A stretch of DNA of 64,000 nucleotides from Puccinellia tenuiflora (lineage: Eukaryota; Streptophyta; Magnoliopsida; Poales; Poaceae), in NCBI GenBank assembly GCA_012064385.1, contig QRDG01001891.1, forward strand, positions 39,843-103,842, in the 5' to 3' direction. The notes beneath the pieces were generated by a model. It had not been told where the DNA came from. It saw nothing but the letters and a program-made list of their open reading frames with translations, and did not search any database. The stretch's first letter is position 1, and every line of letters begins with the position of its first letter. The translations under genes and the position numbers were made by a program. This document shows, in pieces, positions 43,891 to 55,735 of the stretch.

Positions 43891-44151
43891 TTGGATCTCA
43901 AAGCAGAAGATAAGGCACACATATCAACGCTCCTTTTTTCCCGGTTCCAGCTACCAACCGGGACTAAAGATGAAGATTTCCCTGATCTTTTACCTATAAA
44001 TACCAACCGGGACTAAAGACCGAATACAAATTACATAAAAGGTTTAATGCATTTGGGAACACTCGATCATACATATATTAATTGTGTAATGCATTTGACA
44101 ACACTCATACATAAAAAGTTTTTTAGAACACTCATGCATTTGACATGATCT

Positions 44152-47100
44152 CTATGATCGCTTTTTCGGCCGTAACCATGGAGTTTCTTCATTATGTAAC
44201 GGGATGCTTGGGTCAGTTTTCACTGTGAAGGGCGGAATTTCATCAAACTTATTATAGTCTGCTGACATGTCTGTCTTGTTCTCGACTCCCACGATGTTTC
44301 TTTTTCCTGAAAGAACTATGTGACGCTTTGGCTCATCGTGTGATGTATTTGTTTCCATATCTTTTCTTTTTTTTTGATCTGGAGCTCATGTCCTTCACAT
44401 AGAAAACCTGAGCCACATCATTGGCTAGGACGAATGGTTCGTCTCTGTACGCAAGATTCTTGAGATCCACTGTTGTCATTCCGTACAGCTGGTCTACCTT
44501 TACCCCTTCTCCATTCATGTTGACCCAACTGCACCGAAACAAAAGGGACCTTAAAAGTAGGTCCATAGTCAAGTTCCCATATCTCCTCTATGTAACCATA
44601 ATATGTGTCCTTTTTTCCATTCTCGTCTGTTGCATCAAAGCGAACACCACTGTTTTGGTTGGTAGTCTTTTTATCTTGGGCGATCGGGTAAAATGTATTC
44701 TCATTTATCTCGTACCCTTGGAAAGTCAATACAGTCGAAGATGGTGACGCGGCCAATAAGTAGAGTTGATCTCCAACATCGGTGTGATTCATGAGATGTA
44801 ATCGCAACCAACTGCCGAAAGTCTCCATGTGTTTTTGTTTAATCCAGGAGTCAGGCTTCCCTAGGTTTTTGAGCGTACAATATTCTTGTGTACCTCGATA
44901 TATGGATCCACGAAGGTGGAACTTTGTAGAACTGTGTAGTGTGCTTGAGTGAAAGAATGCCCGTCCCTACATATCATTGCTTTCTTTCCTAGCGTGCCTT
45001 TTCCACTAAGTCTCCCCTCATGCCGCGATTCAGGAAGACCAATCGACTTAATGTCGGGAATGAAGTCAACACAAAACTCAATGACCTCCTCTGTTCCATA
45101 GCCTTTGGAGATGCTTCCTTCTGGCCTAGCACGGTTATGAACATATTTCTTCAAGACTCCCATGAACCTCTCGAAGGGGAACATATTGTGTAGAAATACA
45201 GGACCGAGAATTGCAATCTCGTCGACTAGGTGAACCAGGAGGTGCGTCATAATATTGAAAAATGATGGGGGGAACACCAACTCAAAACTAACAAGACATT
45301 GGACCACATCCTTATGTAACCTTATCAGACTTTCTTGATCGATTACCTTCTGAGATATTGCATTGAGAAATGCACATAGCTTCACAATGGGTACTCGAAA
45401 ATTTTCCGATAGAAGCCCCCTCAATGCAATCGGAAGCAACTGCGTCATAATCACGTGGCAATCATGAGACTTCGGGTTTTGGAATTTTTTATCTGCCATA
45501 TTTATTATTCCCTTTATATTTGACGAGAAACCAGCCGGGACCTTGATACTGCTCAGGCATTCAAAAAATATTTCCTTCTCTGCTTTCGTAAGAGCGTAGC
45601 TGCTTAAGTAATGACGCCCTTTATCCGTATGCTTGTTGTTTGGGTCTTTCATACACTGCTGGTCCTCCTTTGCTTCCGGTGTATCTTTTGTCTTCCCATA
45701 CACGCCGAGAAAGCCTAGCAGGTTCACGCAAATATTCTTTGTCACGTGCATCATGTCGATTGAAGACCGGACCTCTAGGACTTTCCAATAGGGTAGCTCC
45801 CAAAATATAGATTTCTTATTCCACATGGGCGCGTGTCCGGTAGCGACGTCTTTCGGAACAGATTGACCGCCAGGACCCTTTCCAAATATTACTTCTATAT
45901 CCTTGACCATACCAAATATAGCATCACCATCAGGGAGGTTAGGCTTCTTTCGGTGATCTGCCTCACCTTTGAAATGCTTGCCTTTCTTTCTTACGGGGTG
46001 ACTGCCTGGAAGAAATTGATGACACCCCAGCTACACGACCTTCTTACATTTTTCCAAATATGTACCTTTAGTCTTATCTAAACAGTGCGTGCATGCGTTG
46101 TATCCCTTGTTTGACTGTCCTGAAATGTTACTAAGAGCAGGCCAATCATTGATGGTTACGAACAGCAACGCTCGTAGGTCAAATTCCATCTGTTTGTACT
46201 CATCCCACACACGTACACCTGGTATGACCCACAACTGCAAAAGTTCATCAACTAATGGCCTTAGGTACACATCAATGTCGTTGCCGGGTTGCTTCGGGCC
46301 TTGGATGAGAACGGGCATCATAATGAACTTCCGCTTCATGCACAACCAAGGAGGAAGGTTGTAGATACATAGAGTCACGGGCCAGGTGCTGTGACTGCAG
46401 CTCTGCTCCCCAAAAGGATTCATACCGTCTGTACTTAGACCAAACCATAAGTTTCTTACGTCACCTGCAAAGTCCGAGAACTCTCTCTCGATTTTTCTCC
46501 ACTGCGACCCATCGGCGGGGTGTCTCAACTTCCCGTCTTTCTTACGCTCTTCTTTGTGCCATCGTAACAACCTTGCATGCTCTTTGTTTCTGAACAGATG
46601 TTTCAACCGTGGTATTATAGGAGCATACCACATAACCTTAGCAGGAATCCTCTTCCTGGGGGCTCGTCATTGCCCTCAACATCACCAGGGTCATCTTGTC
46701 TGATCTTGTACCGCAGTGCAGTGCATACCGGACATGCATCCAAATTCTCGTACTCCTCACCGCGGTAAAGGATGCAGTCATTGATGCATGCATGTATCTT
46801 CTGCACATCTAATCCTAGAGGGCAGATAGCCTTCTTTGCTTCGTACGTAGTCTCGGGCAATTCGTTATCCTTTGGAAGCTTCGGCTTCATTATTTTCAAT
46901 AATTTCTCAAATCCCTTGTCAGATAAACCAGTCTCTGCCTTCCATTTCAGCAATTCCAGTGTGGTACCGAGCTTTGTGCTGCCATCTTCGCAATTTGGGT
47001 ACAGCAACTTTTTGTGATCATCTAGCATGGCCTCCAACTTCAGCTTCTAGTTTTCTGTATCGCATTCTCGTTTTGCATCAGAAATGACCCGACCAAGACC

Positions 47101-47475
47101 ATCATCGGGCTCATCTGATGCCTGTTGTTCTTCACCTCCTTCTTCTTCATTGTCTTCCATCGCAGTATCACCGTATTCTTCAGTGAACATAGGATAGTTG
47201 TCATCATACTCTTCTTCTCCATTGTCTTCCATCATAACCCCTCTTTCTCCGTGCTTGGTCCAAACATTATAGCTGGGCATGAAACCTCTCCGAAGCAGGT
47301 GGCCTTGAAGGGTTCTTGAGGAAGAATGCTCCTTGACGTTCCGACAGTCCACACATGGACAAGGCATAAAACCATCCTCTTTGTTTGCCTCGGCCACAAC
47401 GAGAAATTTATGCAGGCCTGCAATAAAATCGGGACTGCGTCGGTCGCCGTACATCCATCGCTGCCGTTCATCCAT
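44152..47475 (-). pseudogene. CACTA-2 transposase (TNP2/TNPD-like), frameshifted
   Basis: Starts at ATG 47473-47475 (MDERQRWMYGDRRSPDF) with a zinc-binding MPCPCVDCRN in the N-terminal transposase-associated domain. It then shows the TNP2 block (CPLGLDVQKIHACINDCILY, CPVCTALRYK, HKEERKKDGKLRHPADGSQW, LSTDGMNPFGEQSCSHSTWP), the core (WPALSNISGQSNKGYNACTH, YLSSYALTKAEKEIF, KSHDCHVIMTQLLPIALRGL, ILGPVFLHNMFPFERFMGVL) and a C-terminal part (KKDTYYGYIEEIWELDYG, FVKD-like YVKDMSSRSKKKK). Frame changes near 47040, 46670, 46030, 44890 and 44530 may mix introns with lesions; the ones near 46670 and 44530 fall inside conserved motifs and are real breaks. It retains the core block that CACTA-1 lacks. 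Confidence 0.88.
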
Positions 47476-47779
47476 CTGCACATCATATAATGAGGTTTAT
47501 CAAGTATAATTAGAAAAACATATTGAATACTGAAATGACCACCGTACATCGACACATGCAATATTTCTGTATCAATTACAGATGAAAAGGATAAAGTTGC
47601 TAACCTCGGTCGAGGATATCATTTTGTGTGAACTTAAGTGTGGCTCGGGCATTTCATCGAACACATCTTGTGCGTGGCAAAGGAAAAAAAAAGTAGCACC
47701 CACTTCCCACCAATCCAAGCAAAAAAAACAGAGGAGAGAAGAGGGGGGTGTGGCTGGGTGCATATATATAGGTATCGGA

Positions 47780-48031
47780 GGGGCATTCGTCCCGGTTCGT
47801 GCTACGAACCGGGACTAATGCTCGCGGCACGCCACGTGTCCCGGTGCGGGAGCTTTAGTACCGGTTCGTAGCACGAACCGGGACGAATGACCCAAACCGA
47901 ACCGGGACCAATGCCTCACGGGGGCCTGGCAGCTCGAACCGGGACAAATGCCAGGCATTGGTCCCGGTTTGTCACTCAACCGGGATGAATGCAAATTCGG
48001 CTGTGTCCGAAAGATGGTTTTTCTACTAGTG
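47780..48031. repeat. CACTA-2 right subterminal repeats and terminus
   Basis: CGTCCCGGTTCGTGCTACGA / ACGAACCGGGACTAATG inverted pairs repeated several times, ending TTTTTCTACTAGTG at 48031. Confidence 0.87.
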
Positions 48032-48748
48032 TCACCTTCTTAACCCGACCCCACACCACCAAACGACCTTCTTCCCCGCACCCAAAACAAACTCCCAGTA
48101 TCCAAAATTCCCCAACCTGCCCACCACCTACCTCCTCCATCGGCGCGCCCCGGTCCTCCTTCCCGACGAGCCGTCGTGCTCCTCCTCCGCACGCCCATGT
48201 GCTCCTTCCCGGTGCGCCCCGGAGCTCCTCCCCGTCAAGCCACCGTGCTCCCCCTCCTCACGCTCCCGGGATCTCGCCCTCGTGTCGCTCACCGCCGGCT
48301 TCCTCCATGCGCGCGACCCCCACCACCGTTTGCTTCCCCTACGCGTGCCGCCTCCATGCCCACTGACGCGAGGTTGCCGCACCTCCCCGGCTCTACGCGC
48401 ACCGGCGCGAGGTCTTCGCGCCACTCCGGCTCCACCCCACGGGCGCAAGGCCGCAACGTAGTCCCTGTTGCTCCTCCAGCAGGCGCGCTGCCCCTTGCTC
48501 CTCCCCGTGACACTCCGGCACCTTCCCGGGCGCGGTGGCCCTGCTCCTCCTCCGGCGCGCCGCTGACTTCTCCTCTCCTTGTGGAGGTCCTAGCGCCGCC
48601 GCCGACCAACTTGTTGCCGCGTCACGGGTATTTGCTTACCTGTGGCGCATCTGTCCCGGTGCGCCACGGGTATGTTACCAGTGGCGCAGCAGAGCCCGTA
48701 CGCCACTGGTAACCATCACACCTATAAGTCTTTTCCTACTAGCTAGTG
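48032..48748. mobile_element. Continuation of TIR element B plus a second GTGGCGCACC-type CACTA end
   Basis: 48032 onward continues element B (CACCTTCTTAACCCGACCCC, the counterpart of minus-strand 37425-37380). A C-rich stretch with coding-like composition follows (48130-48600) and then subterminal repeats GTGGCGCA / GTGCGCCACGGGTA (48615-48720) ending TTTTCCTACTAGCTAGTG at 48748, the same CACTA family as 30960-31733. The junction between B and the CACTA fragment cannot be placed, and no gene domain is recognised. Confidence 0.5.
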
Positions 48749-49252
48749 CTGGTTGCTATGTCGGAGCAGGTAGTGTGTGTGCTGTGGGCGGCTCCTCGTC
48801 TATGCGATATTTTGGCCATGGTTTCCTTATAAATAGTATTGTACAGCCTGTATGATTTCTAAACCCGGTTTACCAACTCTATTTTATCTATCCGAGTAGC
48901 GGATATCAACCATCTTATATTAGCTCAAATAAAAGGAGTTGATATATATTTGTCTAGCGGAGGAACCCCATGTTTGACACCCGCTGTGGTATCCATGTCC
49001 ACCGCAGGGCTTTTTGGACTGAAAAAGGGATTCTCCTCGAAACCAGGGCTGTGACATAGCCCACCAAACATGGCCCGTACCAACCCCCTTAGCCAAAAAG
49101 AAAATGGAGTAATCAATCCGATCGAATTTGAATTACTCAAGTACATACATATACATACAACATACGTGAATACGAACATCAAAAACCTAGCAAGTGAGTA
49201 CAATTTCCAGGGAATTAAGATAGATTTTTTTTTCTTTTTTGAGAATAATTTG
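48749..49252. other. 3' flank of the CDPK gene
   Basis: AT-rich DNA that should contain the kinase 3' UTR (transcribed on the minus strand). A run of 16 bases of T/C (49227-49240) is present. No other feature is seen. Confidence 0.5.
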
Positions 49253-51044
49253 CTAGGATGCTGCGTGGAGGATGGTGCCGTCGGCGGTGTGCCTCATCGT
49301 CAGCTTCCCGTTCCCGATGATCCCCTTCTTCATCATCGCGACGAACTCCTCGTAATCGATCCGCCCATCCTTGATTGATTCATAAATAATTTTGAGTTCA
49401 GATGAAATCAGACTAATAAGCAATGATGATGGATCGAATTGATTTGACGATATATATTAATAAGAGTAAATAAAGAAACATATATATAAAAAATATACTT
49501 ACATTGTCCTGGTCCACCTCGCTGATGATGTCCTCGATGCCGACGTCGGCCATGTTGTGCTCCCGGCACGCCTCCTCCAGCTCGTCCACCGTGATGTACC
49601 CGCTGCCGTCCTTGTCGAAGTAGGCGAACGCCGCCATTAAATGCTCCTCCCGCTCCAGCTTGTTCATGTGCACCGTCGCCGCGATGAACTCGTCGTAGTC
49701 GATCGTCCCCGAGTTGTCCACGTCCGCCGCCTCCATCAGGCCCCTGATCTCCGACTCGTTGAGGTTCGACCCGAGCCGCTTCAACCCCTCCTTGAGCTCG
49801 TCGAAGGTGATGGCGCCGCTGCTGTCGGCGTCCATGGCCTTGAACATCTCCTTCAGCCCCGCCAGCTCCTCCTCCGACAGGCTGCGCGCGATCACCCGCA
49901 GCGCCATCTTCTTCAGCCGGTTCATGGCGGAGAACTGCTTCAGCCGGGAGAGCACGGCCGGGTCCAGCGGCGCGTCGGGGGCCACCCCGTTCTCGATGAT
50001 CCACGGGTGGCACAGCACCTGGTGCGCCGTGATCCGGTCCACCGGAGGCGACCGCAGCATCCTCTTGATGAGGTCCTTGGCGGAGTCGGAGATGGTCGGC
50101 CATGGGTCGGAGTCGAAGTCGATGGTGCCCTTGAGGACGGCGTCGAAGATGCCCTGCTGCGTCTCGGCCCAGAAGGGCGGCACGCCGGAGAGGAGGATGT
50201 ACACGATGACCCCCGCCGTCCACACGTCCGCCTCCGGGCCGTAGTGCTTGCAGAGCACCTCGGGGGCCACATAGTAGGGGCTGCCCACCACGTCGCTGAA
50301 GATCTGCCCCGGCTTGAAGAACACGGAGAGGCCGAAGTCGATGGCCTTGAGGTTGATGCTGCCATCGTTGTTGTTATTGTTGCTGTCGTCGTCGCCCTTG
50401 TTGTCCTTCAGTAAAAAGTTCTCGGGCTTGAGGTCGCGGTGCATGACGCCCAACGAGTGGCACGCCTCCACGACGCCGACGATGACGCGCGCGATCTCGG
50501 CGGCCCTGCGCTCGGAGAAGTAGCCGCGGTGGACGATGCGGTCGAAGAGCTCGCCGCCCTCGCAGAGCTCCATGACGATGTGGACGTACAGGGCGTCCTC
50601 GTAGGCGCCCTTGATGGTGACGACGCTGGCGTGGCCGGCGAGGTGGTGCATGATCTGGATCTCGCGCCGCACGTCGTCCACGTCCTCGGGCGTGAGCAGC
50701 TTGCGCTTGGCGATGGACTTGCAGGCGTAGGGCGTGCCCGTGACGAGGTCGGTGGCGAGGTAGGTGGTGCCGAACTGGCCCTGGCCGAGCTTGCGGCCCA
50801 GGGCGTAGAGGTCGCGGAGGGGCGGCGTGTGGTGGCCCAGCACCGCCGTGGGCGAGGAGAGCTGGTGCTGGTGGCCGCCCCCGCCGCGCATGATGGTGTT
50901 CCGGTGCGGCGCGCGCTCGATGATGGCGAGGTCGTCGTCGGAGCTGCTGCTGCTGCTGGTGCGGTAATGCGGCGGGTAGGAGGAAAGATCAACGACGGCG
51001 GTGGCAGGATTATTGCTTGTGGAGCCGCGGCAAGAGTTGCCCAT
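49253..51044 (-). CDS. Calcium-dependent protein kinase (CDPK/CPK), 552 residues, two exons
   Basis: Role: Ser/Thr kinase directly activated by Ca2+, acting in plant calcium signalling. Exon 1 is 51044-49503 and ends at donor AAT|GTAAGT; exon 2 is 49369-49253 after acceptor CAAG. The phase-0 junction falls inside EF-hand 4. Seen: MGNSC N terminus (Gly2 myristoylation and Cys5 palmitoylation signals, so membrane attachment); Ser-rich variable region to about residue 75; kinase domain with GQGQFG (87-92), Lys109, HRDLKPEN (202-209), DFG (236-238) and APE (260-262); autoinhibitory junction about 356-390; four canonical EF-hands starting at Asp405, 441, 477 and 511. Odd: an Asp/Asn-rich insertion at 218-227 between catalytic loop and DFG. 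All key residues are present, so it should be active. High GC, unlike the surrounding repeats. I cannot assign an isoform number. Confidence 0.96.
49370..49502 (-). other. CDPK intron
   Basis: Minus-strand GTAAGT..AG intron of 133 bp. It interrupts the codons of the fourth EF-hand loop (DQDN | DGRIDYEE), joining it exactly once removed. Confidence 0.9.
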
Positions 51045-51381
51045 GCATCGTCGTCGTCAATGGCCGCCGGACATGGACATGGCCATGGATGCAGCTAGCG
51101 GCCGGCGTGGATGGATCGAGGAATATATGATGGTGGGTCGATGGAGCGGTGGGGAGCGATGGTAGGGACGACGATGGAAGGACCTTATTTGTCCCTAGCT
51201 TTGACATCGATCGGTGCCTGCCATGCATGTCGTCGATCGTGTCGGAGACGCGTTGATCGATCGACGTGCTAATAATTAGCTATGTGATGTGCGTGCATGT
51301 CGCTCCACCCTAAGAAGGGACTACGTGCAACACCACGTACATACCTAACCACCGGAGCAGCATCACCAATAGTCTAATGTA
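51045..51381 (-). promoter_or_regulatory. CDPK promoter-proximal region
   Basis: Upstream sequence of the kinase. CATATATTCC on the minus strand (about 51120-51130) is a possible TATA box some 80 bp before the ATG. A Stowaway MITE follows 340 bp upstream of the ATG. Confidence 0.45.
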
Positions 51382-51530
51382 CTCCATTCGAGTTCCACAA
51401 TATAAGATGTTTTAGATATTTCACTTGTTGTCTAGATTCGAACTAAAAGAAGTGAAAAATAATTATACATGTGTTACAAATATGAATATGGAAGAGGTCT
51501 AAGACATCTTATATTGTGGAACGGAGGGAG
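51382..51530. mobile_element. Stowaway MITE, 149 bp, with TA target duplication
   Basis: The terminal inverted repeats CTCCATTCGAGTTCCACAAT and (minus strand) CTCCCTCCGTTCCACAATAT flank an AT-rich centre. TA borders both sides (51380-51381 and 51531-51532). These features define Tc1/mariner-type Stowaway MITEs. Confidence 0.92.
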
Positions 51531-51901
51531 TATATGTTCGGTGGGGTCGTTGACACATGGCATGTTGGTGACTCAACGCCATCCATGACCAGCAATTAAC
51601 ACCTCAGCGAAATTTGGGTGGGTTCCAAAATATAATTGATTTTATCAGAATTTTTGGACTATGTTAGAACCAAATTAAATTCAAATTTTGTTTTAATTTG
51701 ATTGTAAATTTTCTGATATTTCGGTGGGTCTCGAAAGTTTTAAGTCAAATCAAAATCCAAAGCACCATCCGTTACTATGTCAACGGATCGTCCCAGCGGG
51801 GGGCCGGCAACGACACGCCGTACTTTCCTAACGTGTAGTCGTCCATTTCAAGATATATTTTATCCTCTACAACGAACAATGCTGCTATTTTTGGAGGGTA
51901 A
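51531..51901. other. Intergenic DNA between MITE and Harbinger-like element
   Basis: AT-rich, no gene recognised. It contains an inverted pair, AAATTTGGGTGGGTTCCAAA near 51610 and a related TTTCGGTGGGTCTCGAAA near 51720, suggesting another decayed MITE. Confidence 0.4.
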
Positions 51902-53440
51902 GAGCATCTCCATCGGGGGCATCTAAAATGTGTCTGGCACACCCCAATTGGACGCCCCTTTGGGGGTGCCGGACACTTGTCCAGCGCTTTTTTCCTCACA
52001 CACCGGCACCCCCTAAACGGCCGGACCCTAAATGATGAAATTTTGCGAAAGAGGCGATTTCATTGATTCCGATGAAATTACAACTAAAAATAGCTAAACT
52101 ACTACTCTAGAACATGTCGGGCGGAGGTGGCACACTAGGGCCATCCTCGTCGTCGTTCGCCCCCTCGTCAAAAGAGGGGGAGCCAGGCATGTTGAGGCCG
52201 CCAGCGAGTTCTCGCAAGCGCCTCGCCGCCCTAGCCGCCATCATCTACCGGTGCTGCTCTGCCGCTTGGCTGCGCTCCTGCGCAGGACGACGCCTCTGCG
52301 CGCGCCCCAAGCTCTCCACCGACCGTCGGACCTACTCCGCCATCTGCTCTCTCTCTCTCCGCCTCCGCCGCCTGCTCCGCCTGCAGCTCACTCTCCGCGA
52401 ACGCCGCTCCTCCCGCGCGTTCTTTACCGCGGCCTCCCTACTCAGCCTGTCCAGCTCCTGCGCTTGGGCGGCTCGGCAGAAGGCGTCTTCCACCAGGCGA
52501 CTGTGAGCGATCGCCCCTGCCGTGTCCAGCTCCTCATGCGCCTGCCGCTGGACTTCGGCGAAGGAGCATGCGTACTCGTCCTCGACAAGCGACTGGAGCG
52601 ATAGCTCCTTGGCGCGCGACTCCGCCGCATCTTTTGCAGCCATGACGAAGTCCCGGAATTGGCAGTGCCCGCCCTCCTCGCGCGCCGTGACGAACGAGGA
52701 GTACGCCGCGTGCTCCGGCAAGAGCGGTGGGTCCTGCTCCTGCTCGTGCTGCTCCTCCTCCTCTGGAACCGGCTCCTCCTAATCCTCCGGCTTCGGCACC
52801 GGCTCCTCCATCGGGTCCTCCTCACCCTCCACCTCCCACTCGAAGTCCTCGTCGTCGTCGTCGTTTTCCGGCGGAGGCGAAGGAGGAGCTCCCCCTCCGT
52901 CGGGAAACGTCAAGGAGTGGCCTAGGTGAGGATGACCCACGAGGTCTATAGTTTGCGTGTCATGCTGGTGGACGGGGCGTGGTTGTGTTTTCTACGGCGA
53001 GATCAGAGCACGACGAGAAGCGGCAGGACGGCGAGGTTCTTTTATAGCCGACTAGCATGGAGGGAAAGCAAGGTGGGAAGCGGCAAGAAGCGGCGGAAAA
53101 GGATGGCGGGAAATGGCGGCGCGCGCGGGAAGCAATGGGTGGGTGGTGAGGCTACGTGCCGGTTTAATGCCGGTGATATGTCTCCGCCGCATCGGCTGCA
53201 GCACCGCTTCGTAAGTCTGCTCCGCCATTAAGCTCTCAAAGGGACGGGTGTAAGGATGACAGGCGGGGCAAGCCTGTCAGTGGACATGCCCGGACAGTGT
53301 CCGGCACCGTGAAGACAGCCCCAAAAGTTGGAGCCCCGGTTGGCGGCACCGGACGAGAGCTTTACGACCCCGGTGTGGCCGATTTTTCTGTCCGGCACCC
53401 CAAAGAGACTTTACAGGCCCTTTTAAGATCCCGGATGCTC
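51902..53440. mobile_element. Harbinger-like element, 1.54 kb, with TAA target duplication
   Basis: Left end GAGCATCTCCATCGGGGGCA; right end on the minus strand GAGCATCCGGGATCTTAAAA. TAA flanks both sides (51899-51901 and 53441-53443), fitting PIF/Harbinger target choice. Subterminal GGGTGCCGGACA motifs occur in inverted orientation at both ends. Inside, the minus strand encodes an Ala/Arg/Glu-rich stretch (for example 52332-52721: EEGGHCQFRDFVMAAKDAAE) preceded by an acidic block in other frames. It is probably a decayed gene carried by the element; no transposase motif is seen. A truncated relative is at 33244-34047. Confidence 0.75.
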
Positions 53441-55479
53441 TAAATATGTGACAAATCAACAAGTGATTAGCATGGGGTGGGGCAACCCCTGGATCGAGCT
53501 ATTTATTAGCTCCAGCCTAGTAGAATCAAAAAGCGCACTCTTGCGTCGAGGGCGTAATGTAAGCAGCCACACACAACGCCAAGACAGTTGGACGAGAATT
53601 TACAGGATTTATTTTTACGCCAAGACAAAGACGGAGTCTGGAGGGCGACCCCGAGGGGCCACCACAGGCCAGGGCGGGCTGCAGCCGCGGCCCAGGGCCT
53701 ACCCGCGGGTGGTTTGTGAGTAGTTCCACCTTGGACTATGGGTACATGCATGGCAGTAGCTAGATGGTTGTTTCTCTCCCTTGTGTCTCCATGTTTACGA
53801 TCTTATGAGCTGCCTAACATGATCAAGATCAACTATTGTAATATTATATAATATGTTTGCTGGGATCCGATGAATTGTGTAGTTATGATCAGACTGTTCA
53901 TGTTATCTTTATGTGTTATTCAAGTTCTTGCATGCTCTCCGATGTGTGTGATTACTTTGGCCAAGTGATCACTTGTATCTCTAAGAGGGAGTATTTATGC
54001 CAGATTGTAGGTTCATGCCCCCTCGTGTGCCAGCGCTCGAGTGACAGAAACGTGCAAGGCCGAGGGTGTGTTGTTGCTACTAAGGATAAAACAGCGGTGT
54101 TTATGTCTCCGTGATTATTAATATTGGTTACATCATGTAATGTGCTTAATTCTTTTGTATGTTGCTTGCAACTTAATAACAATGGGTGACATACTTGATG
54201 GCGATCCCTAGGTGGATGATTAGTTATAGATGCAATTGGATAACGAACGGTCTATATATGTTTGGCGTGATGGCTATATTAATATCACATATGAATTATC
54301 TATGTCATAGCTAGATTAAGTTTATGTTACAGTTTTGTCAATTGCTCAGCTGTAATTTGTTTACCCATCATGTGTTTATTTTATCTTCTGGAGAGACACA
54401 ACTAGTGAACCCATCCTGTTCCATCTTTTTCCATTGATTACAACACCGTTTTCACGTTTTCCACCATCACTTGCTCGTTTGTCTGTTTTCATAATTGTTC
54501 TTTATCCATTGTAAGATTTAATCCTTTCTTTTCAGCAGACCAGGAAGCTTGACAATCACGTACCAGAGATCGCCGTTGAATACCTCGTTGTTGATTTCAG
54601 AGTCCTACTGGTTCGATAACATCGGTTCTTCACTAAGGGAAAACTTCCTACTAGCTGCTTCCTACACCTTCTCTTGGGGTGAACACCGACGATACACCAT
54701 AAGCTATTGCAGCCATCAGGGCGCCCCAAAACCTAGACGCCCCCTTCCTTACCACTCAAGGGCAAGTGGAAGGCGCCGCACTAATGGGCCTCGGAGGCCC
54801 ATGTGGCGGCCCCACATGTCCTAGCAAAGTGGGAAGCCACATGGCAGCCTCCGAAACTTTCTAGAAGGTTCTGGAACCTTTTTGGATCTTCCAGTGCATA
54901 TTAGGGTTCTTTAGGACCCGGTACTCTGGAACTCTTCTAAGATGAGCCACCCACACTTTCGGTGGTGCTGACGAAACAGGATGGTTGTGTGATCTTATTA
55001 TCCCAAGCTCAAGAGGAGCCACAAGCTGATGTTTAGTAATTGGTCATGTTTTCAAACATGAAATTGGATAAGATAAGAAACATGATTGGTGCAGGTAATG
55101 ACTTTTGCACCACGCCAGCAGCCAGTACATTTGCTTAAAGCATAGAGTATAACAACCCTAATTCAAATTTAATGTAGCGGAAATAAACAAGGTTTGGACT
55201 CTACGGATATGACAACATGATAAACTATATGTTACAGGCAACAAAACACACATCTTTATTAACTAAATCGATCAAACATCGAGTCAAACTCTAACAAAAC
55301 AAAGGGAACCGAGATAACTCTTCTGTACTACGACATGAGCAAGACACACTCTTCACCATGTTATTCAAGAAATAAAAGTAAGACTAATACTATAAGAGGT
55401 GTGCATGGGTAGACATGGCTAAAGGCTCCAAACATGTGAAAGATGCATCACATAGATCAAACAATGTAGCATACTAATG
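53441..55479. other. Intergenic DNA, decayed and unassigned
   Basis: Two kb of mixed sequence. The part at 54690-54960 (GGGCGCCCCAAAACC.., TTCTAGAAGGTTCTGGAACC) looks like LTR-type retrotransposon debris by composition, but no ends or coding motifs are visible. No gene is called. Confidence 0.4.
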
Positions 55480-55735
55480 GTTGCCCCGTCTTCGACAACC
55501 TCACCATTTGGAGGCTGCGGCATGTGAGCTCTGCTCTGCCGCGGTCCCCTGGCAGCTATGGAAGGCGCGGAACAACAACGTCTTCAACAATTGGGCGTGC
55601 TCGGCCTCGGACGTACTCCAGCGCGCTGCGAACGACCTGGTTATCTGGTCTCATAGGTTAAACATCGAGATTAGAGGCTCGGTCGATGCCATGTGTGTGG
55701 CTTCCTGTTGCACCATGCTCATGTGTTAAAAAAAA
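55480..55735 (+). pseudogene. LINE reverse-transcriptase C-terminal fragment
   Basis: An open frame with WQLWKARNNNVFNN, DVLQRAANDLVIWSHRL and a Cys-containing end, the pattern at the C terminus of plant non-LTR retrotransposon ORF2 (after the zf-RVT domain). A short A run after the stop (TTAAAAAAAAC) may be a remnant tail. Only this short piece remains. Confidence 0.65.

Larger units (their letters stand above)
37571..48031 (-). mobile_element. CACTA-2: En/Spm-type DNA transposon, 10.5 kb, complete ends
   Basis: Begins CACTAGTGGAAAATACCC at 37571 and ends TTTTTCTACTAGTG at 48031, flanked by TCA on both sides (37568-37570 and 48032-48034). The minus strand carries a near-complete but frameshifted transposase (44152-47475), two accessory ORFs (43169-43552 and 41787-42056) and a Ulp1-protease remnant (38160-39480). 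GTCCCGGTT/AACCGGGAC subterminal repeats occur at both ends and also internally (41030-41190, 42295-42325, 43940-44020). It inserted into TIR element B: removing it and one TCA restores CCTAATCACCTTCTTA, the same motif as in element A. Confidence 0.92.

Noticed and set aside
14731..48031. A single large CACTA running from the CACTA-1 start to the CACTA-2 end
   Set aside because: Each element has its own matching 3-bp target duplication (AAG and TCA) and contains its own transposase; host genes lie between.
49408..50414. Long open frames on both strands overlapping the kinase exon (for example 49408-50223 minus and 49641-50414 plus)
   Set aside because: They are shadow frames of a GC-rich coding exon; the true frame has all kinase and EF-hand motifs.
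54690..54960. Possible retrotransposon LTR in the 53441-55479 gap
   Set aside because: Composition is suggestive, but there is no paired LTR, primer site or target duplication.
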